Shown: positions 1 to 9,831 of the stretch, in pieces
Numbering within the stretch: position 1 is the first letter of the stretch
Layout of the letters: the number at the start of each line of letters is the position of its first letter
Source: Palsa-1392 sp963819975
Lineage (GTDB): Bacteria; Verrucomicrobiota; Verrucomicrobiia; Chthoniobacterales; UBA10450
DNA length: 64,000 nucleotides
Assembly: GCA_963819975.1 (NCBI GenBank)
Contig: CAWFYE010000001.1
Location: 186,001-250,000 of the forward strand
Direction of reading: 5' to 3'
Translations under genes and position numbers: made by a program
The notes under the pieces: generated by a model
Seen by the model: the letters and a program-made list of their open reading frames with translations, nothing else
The model's database searches: none
Told to the model about the DNA's origin: nothing

Positions 1-476
1 TTGACGAGGTAATTTTTGTTCTGGCCGCGCAATCGCCGCACAAGCAGAACCGCGCGCCGACGGGAATTGCTGTCCGTTGGGAAATGCTAACCGCTGCGAT
101 CTCGGACGAACCGGGCTTCGCGGCTTCGCGGCTGGAAATCGATCGGCCGCCACCTTCTTACTCCGTCGAAACGATGGAGGCGTTGCGTGCGGCTCATCCG
201 GAGGCGCAGTTGTTCTTCCTCATCGGCGAGGACAATTTGCCGGACTTGTCGACCTGGCATCGTTTCGCCGATTTGCAGAAGCTGGTCCAGTTCATCGTCC
301 TCGATCGCTCCGGTGAAGAAGTTGAATATGCCTACCCGGCGATCCGTCGAAAAATCGACATTTCGGCCACGACGATTAGGAAACGTGTTGCCAGCGGGCA
401 ATCGATTCGCTATCTCGTGCCGGAAGCGGTCGAGGAAATCATCCGCCGGGAAAATCTTTACCAAGGAACCACCTGA
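1..476 (+). CDS. nadD: Nicotinate-nucleotide adenylyltransferase, C-terminal part (5' end outside window)
   Basis: NadD transfers AMP from ATP to nicotinate mononucleotide in cytoplasmic NAD synthesis. The reading frame is open from base 3 with no start, so the N-terminal nucleotide-binding (HxGH) part lies upstream of the window. About 157 residues remain. Visible family marks are the substrate-loop SPHK near the truncated start, the central SYSVETMEAL stretch, FLIGEDNLPDLSTW, and the C-terminal ISATTIR motif (family ISxTxIR). The stop TGA at 474-476 overlaps the likely start of rsfS, so the two are co-transcribed, a pairing common in bacteria. Confidence 0.93.
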   Translation, partial: DEVIFVLAAQSPHKQNRAPTGIAVRWEMLTAAISDEPGFAASRLEIDRPPPSYSVETMEALRAAHPEAQLFFLIGEDNLPDLSTWHRFADLQKLVQFIVLDRSGEEVEYAYPAIRRKIDISATTIRKRVASGQSIRYLVPEAVEEIIRRENLYQGTT

Positions 477-829
477 TCGAACCTGAAGAATTAGCGAAAA
501 CCTGCGCGCAGCTTGCCTCGGAGAAGAAGGCGGAAGGCATCGTGGTGCTCGACCTGCGCGAGATTTCGACCTTCACTGATTTCTTTGTCATCTGCTCGGG
601 AACTTCGGAGCCACACCTGAAGGCGATCGCCGGAGCGATCGAATCAGGGCTGCGCGAGGAGCACGGCGTGCGTCCAGCAGCGGTCGATGGCTTTCCGGCG
701 AGCCAATGGATCGTGCTCGATTACATGCAGGTCATCGTGCACGTCTTCCACCAAGAGCGACGCGATTTTTACAGCCTGGAAGACCTCTGGAGCGACGCAC
801 CCCACCTGAAGATCGCAGATCTCGAATAA
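473..829 (+). CDS. rsfS: Ribosomal silencing factor RsfS (Iojap/DUF143)
   Basis: RsfS binds ribosomal protein L14 and blocks subunit joining in starved cells. The STFTDFFVICSGTSEPHLKAIA segment and the C-terminal IVHVFHQERRDFYSLEDLW segment are diagnostic. The first GTG codons (542, 545) would give only 95 residues and cut off the conserved first helix. The frame is open upstream and encodes an EELAKTCAQLASEKKAEGI helix typical of the family. I therefore place the start at CTG 473, where CTGA overlaps the nadD stop. The non-ATG start is inference. Its partner L14 (rplN) is encoded at 39896-40264. Confidence 0.88.
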   Translation: MIEPEELAKTCAQLASEKKAEGIVVLDLREISTFTDFFVICSGTSEPHLKAIAGAIESGLREEHGVRPAAVDGFPASQWIVLDYMQVIVHVFHQERRDFYSLEDLWSDAPHLKIADLE

Positions 830-836
830 ATTGGCC

Positions 837-853
837 GGCCGGTTTTACCGGCC
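837..853 (+). terminator. Hairpin downstream of rsfS
   Basis: GGCCGG, loop TTTTA, CCGGCC forms a perfect 6-bp GC stem 8 bases after the rsfS stop. No clear T-run follows. It lies between convergent genes and could act in either direction; termination is inferred. Confidence 0.4.
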
Positions 854-868
854 CGCAATCCTTCCCCC

Positions 869-891
869 GGCGCTTCGCAGAGCGAAGCGCC
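869..891. repeat. REP-like palindrome (GCTTCGC type)
   Basis: GGCGCTTCGC, loop AGA, GCGAAGCGCC is a perfect 10-bp stem followed by TACA. The same core (CGCTTCGC, 3-nt loop, GCGAAGCG, then TCTACA) recurs at 16040-16064 inside a larger inverted-repeat element, and a half copy (GAGCGAAGCGCCTA) lies after the gene ending at 30641. It sits between convergent rsfS and the FKBP gene, so it may also help termination. Confidence 0.6.
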
Positions 892-897
892 TACACA

Positions 898-1728
898 TTA
901 CGGCTTCGCCGTTGGGGCGGGCGAAGCTGCAGCAGGGGCCGCCGGCTTGGGCGACATCTTCGGCGCCATCGCCGCACCCGGCTTGGCTTGCGGTCGGCTC
1001 GAGTCGTAGGCCGCGGGTTTCGGGGTCGGCGTCGTGCCTGCCGGCGTGATGCCGAGAAGCTCAACGTCGAAAATCAGCATCGCATTTGGCCCGATGTCGG
1101 AACCAGCGCCGCGCTCGCCGTAGGCGAGTTCCGAGGGCACGAAGAGCTGATATTTCGAGCCGACCTTCATGAGCTGGAGCGCTTCGGTCCAGCCTTTGAT
1201 TACGCGATTGACCGGAAACTCGGCTGGCTGCCCGCGCTTGTAGGAGCTGTCAAATTCGGTGCCGTCGATCGTCGTCCCGCGATAGTTCACTTTCACGGTA
1301 TCGGTTTCCTTCGGGCTCGGGCCGGCACCTTCTTTTATCACTTTGTATTCCAGTCCGCTGGAAGTCGTTTTCACGCCTTCCTTTTTCTTGTTTTCCTCGA
1401 GGAATTTCTTGCCCTCCGCGCTGTTCTTCTCTCCCGCGGCTTTCTTCACGGCAGCCTGCTTCGCCATCATCTCCTTTTGGAATGTCGCCATCGTCTCCTT
1501 TGTCTCCTCATCGTTCATCAGCGGCTTGGCTCCGCTTAATCCATCCTGGATTCCCTTGTTCAGCAGCTCTGGATTGACCTCGATCATTTGCCGTTTGAGG
1601 GTGGAGCCGATGTCGAGCCCGATACTGTAGCTGACCTTCTCCTTTTGGTCTTTCAACTGGGGATCGGCGGCAGGAGCCAGCGAGGCGAGCGCGAATGAAG
1701 CAGCAACAATGACGAACGAAGTTTTCAT
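898..1728 (-). CDS. Secreted FKBP-type peptidyl-prolyl cis-trans isomerase (FkpA/Mip-like)
   Basis: This 276-residue periplasmic or outer-membrane-associated isomerase accelerates proline isomerisation in secreted proteins. The ATG at 1728 is chosen because it starts a clean signal peptide (residues 1-20, ending LAPAA); the longer open frame upstream is arginine- and proline-rich and lacks this. Residues 25-120 form the helical FKBP_N dimerisation region. Residues 135-227 are the FKBP catalytic domain, with VNYRGTTIDGTEFDSSY, FPVNRVIKGWTEAL and SELAYGERGAG motifs. Residues 230-276 are a proline/alanine-rich tail with no family counterpart I recognise. Divergent from the gene at 1799 across 70 bases. 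Confidence 0.93.
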   Translation of the reverse strand: MKTSFVIVAASFALASLAPAADPQLKDQKEKVSYSIGLDIGSTLKRQMIEVNPELLNKGIQDGLSGAKPLMNDEETKETMATFQKEMMAKQAAVKKAAGEKNSAEGKKFLEENKKKEGVKTTSSGLEYKVIKEGAGPSPKETDTVKVNYRGTTIDGTEFDSSYKRGQPAEFPVNRVIKGWTEALQLMKVGSKYQLFVPSELAYGERGAGSDIGPNAMLIFDVELLGITPAGTTPTPKPAAYDSSRPQAKPGAAMAPKMSPKPAAPAAASPAPTAKP

Positions 1729-1798
1729 AAAGTATGTCGATGGATTAAAATGCGGCCGGTCCGGTTCTCGGCCTGCCGCGTTCCATTCATCAACGGTG

Positions 1799-2635
1799 AT
1801 GGCGTCCGCGTCAAGCGGTCGAGACCCGAACCGCACCGGAAGTCGGTCGCGCCCCAAAATCGGCGTACTCACTCTGCTGCTGGCGGGTCTTCTCTCGCTC
1901 AGCGCTTCCGCCGCCATTTCGCTCTCGCATCAGGAGGCGATGCGGATCGGGCGCAAGATCTGGCAAAACGAATGCGGAGGTTCGGTCGCGGGGCTTACTT
2001 CCTGGAACGTGGGAGAAAACTTTGCCTCGCTCGGGATCGGACACTTTATCTGGTACCCGGCCGGCGCGCGCGGGCCTTTCGAGGAAAGTTTCCCGCCATT
2101 CGTGCGATATGTGGAAAAGCGCGGCGCGAAGCTGCCTGAGTTGCTCCTGGGCAAAAAGGGCGGGGCCTGCCCCTGGAATTCGCGCGCAGAATTTCTCGCC
2201 GCAGAATCGAGCACGCGGATGAAACATCTGCGTATCTTCCTGACGGACACGATCGATCTGCAAGCCGACTTCATGGTCGAGCGACTGCGCAACGCGCTCC
2301 CGAAAATGCTGGCCGCCGCGCCGGCCGGGGAGCGAGAAAAAATCGAGCAACGTTTCAACCGCCTCGCCAATCGCGCCCATGGCTGTTACGCCCTGATCGA
2401 CTACGTCAATTTCAAGGGCGAAGGCGTGCTCGAAACGGAGCGCTACAAAGCGAAAGGTTGGGGACTTCTGCAAGTGCTGGAAGGAATGTCCGACGCGAGC
2501 AGCGCCTCGCCTCTCAGTGAATTTGCCGACTCGGCCGAGCGCGTTCTGCGGGAGCGGGTGAAAAACGCGCCTCCCGAACGAAAAGAACAACGCTGGCTCG
2601 CCGGCTGGCTGGGGCGGGTCGAGACTTATCGTTAG
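1799..2635 (+). CDS. Secreted protein of unknown function
   Basis: A 278-residue protein with a signal peptide (hydrophobic residues about 20-40, ending SASAA). I do not recognise a named domain. The mature part is globular and aromatic-rich: WQNECGGSVAGLTSWN, FASLGIGHFIWYP, then a helical C-terminus with YALIDYVNFKGEG. The NECGG...GIGHFIWYPAG stretch faintly recalls lysozyme-like or peptidase folds, but I would not assign one. ATG 1799 is preferred over the upstream in-frame start at 1709, which overlaps the divergent FKBP start. Its TAG stop (2633-2635) shares bases with the TAA of the convergent gene, inside a copy of the iterated motif TCGTTAGG. Confidence 0.8.
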   Translation: MASASSGRDPNRTGSRSRPKIGVLTLLLAGLLSLSASAAISLSHQEAMRIGRKIWQNECGGSVAGLTSWNVGENFASLGIGHFIWYPAGARGPFEESFPPFVRYVEKRGAKLPELLLGKKGGACPWNSRAEFLAAESSTRMKHLRIFLTDTIDLQADFMVERLRNALPKMLAAAPAGEREKIEQRFNRLANRAHGCYALIDYVNFKGEGVLETERYKAKGWGLLQVLEGMSDASSASPLSEFADSAERVLRERVKNAPPERKEQRWLAGWLGRVETYR

Positions 2636-4160
2636 GGCGCGGAGCGATTGGCGCGCCAGCGCAGGACGAAGAGAACGAGGAGTGCGACCCCGAGGAGGAG
2701 CGCCCAGGTCCGCGTCCGCCGCGATGGTTCAGGGGGCGGGCCGAGCACGACAAGCGGCGATTCCCACAGAGTCGCTCCGTTTGACCCGAGTGCCGTCACC
2801 CTAAGGGAGTGAATCCGGTCGGGATCGAGTTCGCCGATTTGCGCCGTGACCTCATTATCGACGACTGCGTTCTGCGGAGAAGGGAAAGCGCGCCACGTGG
2901 TTTGCAATTCGCCGCTCCGTCAAGCGCGAGGAAACGTTCTTCGATTCGATAGTGCGCGACTGTTTCTTTCCGTCGCGCCCAGCGCAACTCGCAGCGCGTC
3001 CCCTCCAGTCATCCTCGCACCGATACGAGCAGGTGATTTGACGAGGACGTGGCGCTCGCCGCGGCGCTTCCGGCCTAACGAAATTTGCCGGCGCGGCAAC
3101 CGGCAGGTTGGACGTCGCAGTGGGTAATGGTGAGATCGCCGGAATATTCGCAAGTCGCAGCGGAATGGACTGAGTTTTTTTTCGGCGGCAACGCAGCCGC
3201 CTCCACCAGCAGGCGCGAGGTGAATCCCTCCCCGCGGATGACGACGATCTCGTGGACTGGCCCGATTCGATCGATCGTCAGGACAACCGGAATCGTTTTT
3301 TCCTCGGAAGGCGCGAGAGTCAGTTCCGCGATCGGCTCGATATTCCGGCTGGCAGAGAATTTCAGCCGAACACCATGATCGGACCGATCGTCAGGGAAAC
3401 CGATCCGCTGCGCCGTTCGTTTTCATTCTCGGGCGGTGCGATCCGCAACTCAGCCGGTTCGAGAGTAACCGGCGCAGTCGCTCCGCCTTCCAGCGCAACA
3501 CTCTTCTCCGGGCCGTCGGTGCCGAATGAGCGTGATCTGACCGATAAACTCCCGCCCTACGTCAGGCTGACAGACAATCGGTATCTTCGTCGTTTTCCCC
3601 GACGCGACTCGATAATCGGACGTCGTTAGGCGCCACGGCGCTGAGACCGTCAGGCGCCCCTGCAGTGTGCCGCCGCCATCGTTCGTAATCGTCAAATCCT
3701 GGGTTCGGCTTTCGCCGACGATGATCTGCTCAAACTCGATCCGCTCCGGGACCTGGAGATGCGGCGGCGGTTCCTCGACGATGATCCTTACTTGGGCCGC
3801 GGACGAAGCGCGATCGCTGCTCGTTTTGACGAGGTAGGTGAAGCGGTCGTTGGCGGCGGACGCGGCCCCGTCATTTTCATAAACGATCGTAGCCCGATTG
3901 TCGCCCAGGAGGCGGAGTTCGGAAAGAGTGCCGTGTGTTGGCGGGTCGACGATCACAAACCTCACCGCGCCGCTTCCACCATGATGCCCCCGAAGCGGGA
4001 TGATCATGCGGTCGCCGCGCGAAATCCGGACGGTTAGCGGGTCGGCCTGCGGCGGCGGAGAGGGTGCGGCGGTGGGGAGTGTGATGTCCGCTCGCAGATC
4101 AGCAACGAGGAAAAGAATCGGGATAAGAGCACAAAACGGCCTCGTTGTTCGCCTCGCCAT
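2632..4160 (-). pseudogene. Membrane-anchored surface protein with Ig-like/HYDIN-like and FN3 domains, frame-broken
   Basis: Coding potential is continuous on the minus strand but spread over several frames. From ATG 4160 there is a signal peptide (ending VADLRAD), a cadherin/Ig-like repeat (VRISRGDRMIIPLRG to DRFTYLVKTS), then a HYDIN/choice-of-anchor-D-like repeat (PERIEFEQIIVGESRTQDLTITNDG). Near 3520 the frame shifts and continues as a TDGPEKSVALEGGA stretch. It shifts again near 3365, and at least once more between about 3070 and 2920. The last 90 residues hold an FN3-like segment and a C-terminal transmembrane helix (ALLLGVALLVLFVLRW) plus a basic tail. It is either a decayed gene or consensus indels. 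The extracellular role is inferred from the domains. Confidence 0.6.
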
Positions 4161-4477
4161 TGCCCTGCGACCGTGCCGGAATTGCCGGCTGCTGACAACC
4201 GAATCCAAGGGCCGGGTTTATCCGCCATCCGCGCGCTCCCGGAACGGGTCGAATTCGGCAGGGCCCGACGGTCTCGATCGCGCCGTCATGATTCCTATCC
4301 TCCTTGGATCGTAACGAGGCTTGGAAAATTTCGGGACGAGGTCAATCTACTTTCAAGCCGCAGTGGCACATGGATCGCTGCTGTGCGACGGTGCGCCAAT
4401 TTCCGCGTTGCCACCGGCGTCTGAATTATTCATTTTGCATTTTGCGCGGGTCGTAGACCGCCTTATCCATTGATTTT
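4161..4477. other. Intergenic region between divergent genes
   Basis: About 317 bases separate the frame-broken surface protein (-) from the L,D-transpeptidase (+). I see no convincing gene, RNA or long hairpin. A short direct repeat CATTTTG CATTTTG lies near 4432-4446. Promoters for both genes presumably lie here, but no clear -35/-10 pair stood out. Confidence 0.5.
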
Positions 4478-5116
4478 GTGATCCACCGGCTTTCCAAATT
4501 TTCAGTTCTCTGCCTTTTCGGTGCGTTTTTCCTAAGCGACATCGGAGCGCAAGTCCCGGGCTCGGGAACGCGGCCATTTTCTACGCGGCCCCGAACGCGG
4601 AGCGCGCCTCCCATGAAGCGTGCCTCCGATCTTATTCGCGGGCAGGAGCCGATTAATGTCGTCCCTCGCCTCCTCGAGCAGGTCACCCAGGACAATTCGC
4701 GCGTCCGGGTTTCCCTATCCAAGCAGCGGGCCTATCTCCTGATGGGAGATGAAGTCGTGATCGATTCTCCGATTTCCTCCGGCAAACGCTCCCGTCCCAC
4801 GCCGCGGGGGAGCTTTCACGTCCTCGAAAAAGACAGGGACCACCGGTCGAGCCTCTATGGTAATTTCGTCGACTCCTCCGGTCGAACCGTTCGAGGCGGA
4901 GTGAGCAGCCGGATCGACTCCGCGCCGAGCGGCACGCATTTTGTCGGTGCGCCCATGACCTGGTTCATGCGCCTGACGAATGACGGCGTAGGAATGCACA
5001 TCGGTATTCTGCCCGGGTATCCGGCCTCGCACGGCTGCATTCGAATGCCACCCGCTGCCGCCGAGATGTTTTACAGCCGCGTCAAAGTCGGCACCCCGGT
5101 ATTGGTGGCCGATTAG
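4478..5116 (+). CDS. Secreted L,D-transpeptidase (YkuD/ErfK family)
   Basis: This 212-residue enzyme is predicted to form 3-3 peptidoglycan cross-links or anchor proteins to peptidoglycan in the periplasm. Residues 1-24 form a signal peptide ending DIGAQ. The YkuD domain spans about 75-212: RVSLSKQRAYLLMGD, the THFVGAPMTWFMRL strand, and the catalytic signature H...YPASHGCIRM with nucleophile Cys187 and the upstream His (GMHIGIL). The start is GTG 4478. Its TAG stop overlaps the TAA of convergent cinA. A second, leaderless YkuD protein is at 16369-16830. Confidence 0.93.
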   Translation: MIHRLSKFSVLCLFGAFFLSDIGAQVPGSGTRPFSTRPRTRSAPPMKRASDLIRGQEPINVVPRLLEQVTQDNSRVRVSLSKQRAYLLMGDEVVIDSPISSGKRSRPTPRGSFHVLEKDRDHRSSLYGNFVDSSGRTVRGGVSSRIDSAPSGTHFVGAPMTWFMRLTNDGVGMHIGILPGYPASHGCIRMPPAAAEMFYSRVKVGTPVLVAD

Positions 5117-6345
5117 CTTACCGCGAGCCGTTCGCGCAGGAGGTTGAGCGCCATCTGGGTGGCGAGCTGCTTGAAAGTCTCTCGATCGGTCGGGAAAAAA
5201 AGACGCCTCGCGATCGTCTCGCCGCCTCCCGCGAGCGCGACGAAGGCGGTTCCAACGGGTTTCGCTTCGCTCCCACCTCCCGGGCCGGCAATTCCGGTCG
5301 TGGCAAGTGCGAAGGTGGCGCCTGATTTCTTAATCGCGGCCTCGGCCATGGCGCGCGCCACCGGTTCGCTGACAGCGCCGTGCTCGGAGATCAGCGCCGG
5401 GTCGACCCCGAGCGCCGCGCTCTTGGCCGCATTGGAATAAGTGACGTAGCCGGCCAGGAAAACCTCCGAAGATCCTGGCACATTGGTCAGGCGATGGGCG
5501 AGAAATCCGCCGGTGCACGATTCGGCCACGGCCAGCGTGGCTCCCATGGCGGTCAACTGCCTAACAATGACGGTTTCCAGGTTCTCGCCGCTCGTGCTGA
5601 GAATCGAGGTCTTCAGCTTCGCGCGCACCACGGCATCGGCCTGTTCGAGGATCGTGGCCGAACCGATGACGCGCAGGTCGACCTCCCCCATCCGCGCGCA
5701 ATAGCCGAGCTCGAGACCGCTGATTGCGAGCAATTCCTCGCCGATCGCTTCCTCGACGTAGGATTCTCCCATCCCGACAATCCGGTAGGTGCGGCAGGCA
5801 AACGCTGTCCTTTTGCTGACGATCTGCTCGAGAATGGGGACGACGGACTGCCTAAACATCGGCTGAAGTTCGCGCGGCGGACCTGGGAGAAGGAAGAGGT
5901 GGGGCGTTGCTGAACCATTTACACCAGCCGGAAGGTAGAGCCCCGGCGCGCTCCCATTATCGTTGGGCAGGACATGTCCGCCACGCGGCACCTGGGCTTG
6001 GCGCAGGATCCGATTGGTCAGCCGAATCCCTCGCGACTTCAGCCGATGCGTGATCGTCTCTTCCATTTCTGGATCGGTCTCAAGCTCGAGCCCAAGCAGT
6101 TCGGCGGTGATCTCGCGCGTAATGTCGTCCGTCGTAGGCCCGAGACCGCCGGTTACAAAAATGATGTCGGCGCGGTCGAAATTTTCCTCCAGCGCGTCGC
6201 GGATTGCGTTTCCATCCGGCACCGACATCTGGCGTTCCACGCGCAAACCAAGCGGGAAGATCTCCCGCGCAATGAAGGTGAGATGAGTGTTGAGGACATC
6301 CCCGAGCAGAATCTCGGTGCCGGTATTAATGACAGTGACGCGCAC
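5113..6345 (-). CDS. cinA: CinA-family protein (nicotinamide-nucleotide amidohydrolase)
   Basis: A 410-residue two-domain CinA. Residues 1-170 are the MoaB-like molybdopterin-binding-fold domain (TGTEILLGDVLNTH, FVTGGLGPTTDDITRE), which in characterised CinA proteins hydrolyses ADP-ribose. Residues 250-410 are the PncC amidohydrolase domain (VAESCTGGFLAHRLTNVPGSS, YSNAAKSAALGV, ATTGIAGPGGG), which deamidates NMN back to nicotinate mononucleotide. In some bacteria cinA is competence-induced, which is of interest given the iterated motif in this window. GTG start 6345. It is last in the tig-clpP-clpX-cinA cluster. Confidence 0.93.
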   Translation of the reverse strand: MRVTVINTGTEILLGDVLNTHLTFIAREIFPLGLRVERQMSVPDGNAIRDALEENFDRADIIFVTGGLGPTTDDITREITAELLGLELETDPEMEETITHRLKSRGIRLTNRILRQAQVPRGGHVLPNDNGSAPGLYLPAGVNGSATPHLFLLPGPPRELQPMFRQSVVPILEQIVSKRTAFACRTYRIVGMGESYVEEAIGEELLAISGLELGYCARMGEVDLRVIGSATILEQADAVVRAKLKTSILSTSGENLETVIVRQLTAMGATLAVAESCTGGFLAHRLTNVPGSSEVFLAGYVTYSNAAKSAALGVDPALISEHGAVSEPVARAMAEAAIKKSGATFALATTGIAGPGGGSEAKPVGTAFVALAGGGETIARRLFFPTDRETFKQLATQMALNLLRERLAVS

Positions 6346-6410
6346 CAGAAACTATTCGCGCAGCGGCGCGGCGGGCGCCACTGCGAAGCCAAGGGTCACG
6401 ACCCGACGAA

Positions 6411-7691
<1,281 letters not shown>

Positions 7692-7716
7692 AGGTGTCCC
7701 CTCGGTAAAGCAGTTC

Positions 7717-8430
7717 CTATTCCTCGACCTTCTGCGGCAGCGCGGCCTCCGCGACTGCCGTCGTGCGATCGCTCAGGCTCTTATCCGGGCCGCTGCCCTC
7801 GAGCAATTTGGCTTCCTTTCGCGACTTAATGACTTCGTCGACCAGGCCGTAAGCCTTCGCTTCCGTCGCGTTCATGTAATAATCGCGATCCGAATCGTGC
7901 AAAACCTGATCTTCCGGCTTGCCGGTATGCTGTGAGAGGATGCGGATGAGGCGTTTCTTCAGCTTAAACATGTATTCGACCGTCCGCTCCACATCGCTCG
8001 CCTGGCCCTGCGCTCCGCCCGAGACCTGGTGAATCATGATATCGGAATTAGGAAGCGCGAAACGCTTGCCCTTCGTGCCGGCAGCGAGTAGAACCGCGCC
8101 CATGCTGGCCGCCATCCCGAGACAATAGGTGGTCACGTCGCAGGTCAAAAACTGCATCGTGTCATAAATCGCCAGACCCGCCGTCACCGAACCGCCGGGC
8201 GAGTTGATGTAAATGTTGATGTCCTTTTTCCCGTCCTCCATTTGCAGGAAAAGGAGCTGCGCAATGACCAGGTTCGCGATGTGATCGTCGATCGGCGTCC
8301 CGAGAAATACGATCCGATCTTTCAATAACCGCGAGTAAATGTCGTAGCTGCGCTCGCCCCGGCCGGTCTGTTCGACGACCATCGGGACAAGGACGGATTG
8401 AGAATAATTTAAGTCGCGATTTGTCGTCAT
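7717..8430 (-). CDS. clpP: ATP-dependent Clp protease proteolytic subunit
   Basis: A 237-residue serine peptidase that forms the tetradecameric Clp chamber. The catalytic triad is Ser109 (CLGMAASMGA), His134 (IMIHQVSGG) and Asp183 (DRDYYMNA). A processing-type N-terminus (LVPMVVEQTGRGERSYD) is present. The C-terminal tail of about 30 residues (after VDEVIKSRKEAK) is longer than in E. coli. The start overlaps the tig stop as ATGA. Confidence 0.97.
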   Translation of the reverse strand: MTTNRDLNYSQSVLVPMVVEQTGRGERSYDIYSRLLKDRIVFLGTPIDDHIANLVIAQLLFLQMEDGKKDINIYINSPGGSVTAGLAIYDTMQFLTCDVTTYCLGMAASMGAVLLAAGTKGKRFALPNSDIMIHQVSGGAQGQASDVERTVEYMFKLKKRLIRILSQHTGKPEDQVLHDSDRDYYMNATEAKAYGLVDEVIKSRKEAKLLEGSGPDKSLSDRTTAVAEAALPQKVEE

Positions 8431-9773
8431 TTTGATTCGTGAGCGGCTTCCGGAATTGAAGTTGCGGCCGCGCTCCCGATGGTAGCATTCGACCCGAGGA
8501 AATCAATTGTCTTGGCCAGCAGGACCTGCTCCACGAGCCCGTTCATGGCGTCGTTTTTTTCGATTTCCTGCTGCATTTTTTCCGGGGTGGTGTTGTGATG
8601 CATCGCCTGGTGGCGGATGCGCTCATCAACGTCGGCGCGTGTCACCTGAATTTTCTCCTGCTCCGCAATCCGGTGCAGGATGAAATTTGTTTTCAGCCGC
8701 TGCGCGGCCAGGCCGCCTGCCACCCGGATCAGCTCTTCTTCCTTCTCCTTCAACATTTCGTCCGGCACCCCGCGCTCGCGGTTACGGTGAACCAGCTCAG
8801 CAAGGGCGTTGCGCGTTTCGGATTTGAGGAGATTTGGCGGGAGCTCGAAATCGATCCGCTCACTGAGAAACTGGAGCACCTGCGATTCGCGAGTCCGCTC
8901 CAGCTCATGACCCTTTTCGTGCTCGATCTGATGCTCGAGCGCGTGGCGCAGATCGGCCAGGGTCTTGTCCGGCATCCATTTCGCTGCGAATGCGTCGTCC
9001 AGCGGCGGCAGAACCCGTTGTTTAATTTCAAGCAGTTTGACTTCGTACTCGGCCGCCTTCCCGGCGACTTCGGGAACCGGGAAATCCGCCGGAAATTCCA
9101 CTTTCACGGTTCGGGTTTCGTCACACTTCTGCCCGATGACTTGATCGACGAACCCCGGCAGGAAATTTTCCGCCGCTAACCGGAGCCAGAATTTCTTTCC
9201 GCCCTGCAGATTCTTGCTCGCGGTCGGCGCCAGCTCCGCGATCGGCTTACCATCGATCGCGCCCTCGAAATCGATGACCGCGAAATCTTCCAGCTCCAGC
9301 CCGCGCTCCGGCACATCGATAAAATCGGCCGACTGCTCGCGCAAACGCTCAAGGGCCATCTCGATCTCCTGCTCGGTCACCTTGGTGTCGGGTAAACTAA
9401 GCGGGATGCCTTTGTAATCGGGCAGCTCAAATTCCGGTGCAGTCACGACTGTGGCGCGGAAACGCATCGAGCGATCTTCTCCAAACTCGACGTCTTCCAG
9501 ATTCGTTAGGGAAACAACCCGCAACTGCTTCTCTTCGACCGCTTCGCGATAGCTCTTGGAGACTAGTTTCTTCGTCAGTTCGTCCTGGATATCCTTCCGA
9601 AATTTCTTCTCGATCACGCTGCGCGGTGCTTTCCCTGGGCGATACCCGGGGATCCGAGCCTGGGCGGCAAAACTGTTCGCGATCGCATCCCACTCCTTCG
9701 AGACCTGCTCCGGTGGCAGCTCGATCTTGAGCGTCGCAACGCAATGGGGCTGATTTTCTACTTCGACCTTCAT
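8427..9773 (-). CDS. tig: Trigger factor (ribosome-associated chaperone and prolyl isomerase)
   Basis: A 448-residue trigger factor with the three usual parts: N-terminal ribosome-binding domain with the signature-like region around GYRPGKAPRSVIEKKF (residues about 45-60), a FKBP-like domain at about 150-245 (FAVIDFEGAIDGKPI), and a helical C-terminal domain (EQIEHEKGHELERTRESQVLQFL). It docks at L23 (rplW, 44391-44675) near the exit tunnel. First gene of tig-clpP-clpX-cinA; a 58-base gap separates it from the hut operon upstream. Confidence 0.96.
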   Translation of the reverse strand: MKVEVENQPHCVATLKIELPPEQVSKEWDAIANSFAAQARIPGYRPGKAPRSVIEKKFRKDIQDELTKKLVSKSYREAVEEKQLRVVSLTNLEDVEFGEDRSMRFRATVVTAPEFELPDYKGIPLSLPDTKVTEQEIEMALERLREQSADFIDVPERGLELEDFAVIDFEGAIDGKPIAELAPTASKNLQGGKKFWLRLAAENFLPGFVDQVIGQKCDETRTVKVEFPADFPVPEVAGKAAEYEVKLLEIKQRVLPPLDDAFAAKWMPDKTLADLRHALEHQIEHEKGHELERTRESQVLQFLSERIDFELPPNLLKSETRNALAELVHRNRERGVPDEMLKEKEEELIRVAGGLAAQRLKTNFILHRIAEQEKIQVTRADVDERIRHQAMHHNTTPEKMQQEIEKNDAMNGLVEQVLLAKTIDFLGSNATIGSAAATSIPEAAHESK

Positions 9774-9831
9774 CGCCCCACGCTACGGGTGAGCGGGATC
9801 GTTCGCAAACCAGCGGCCAAGAAGCAGACGA

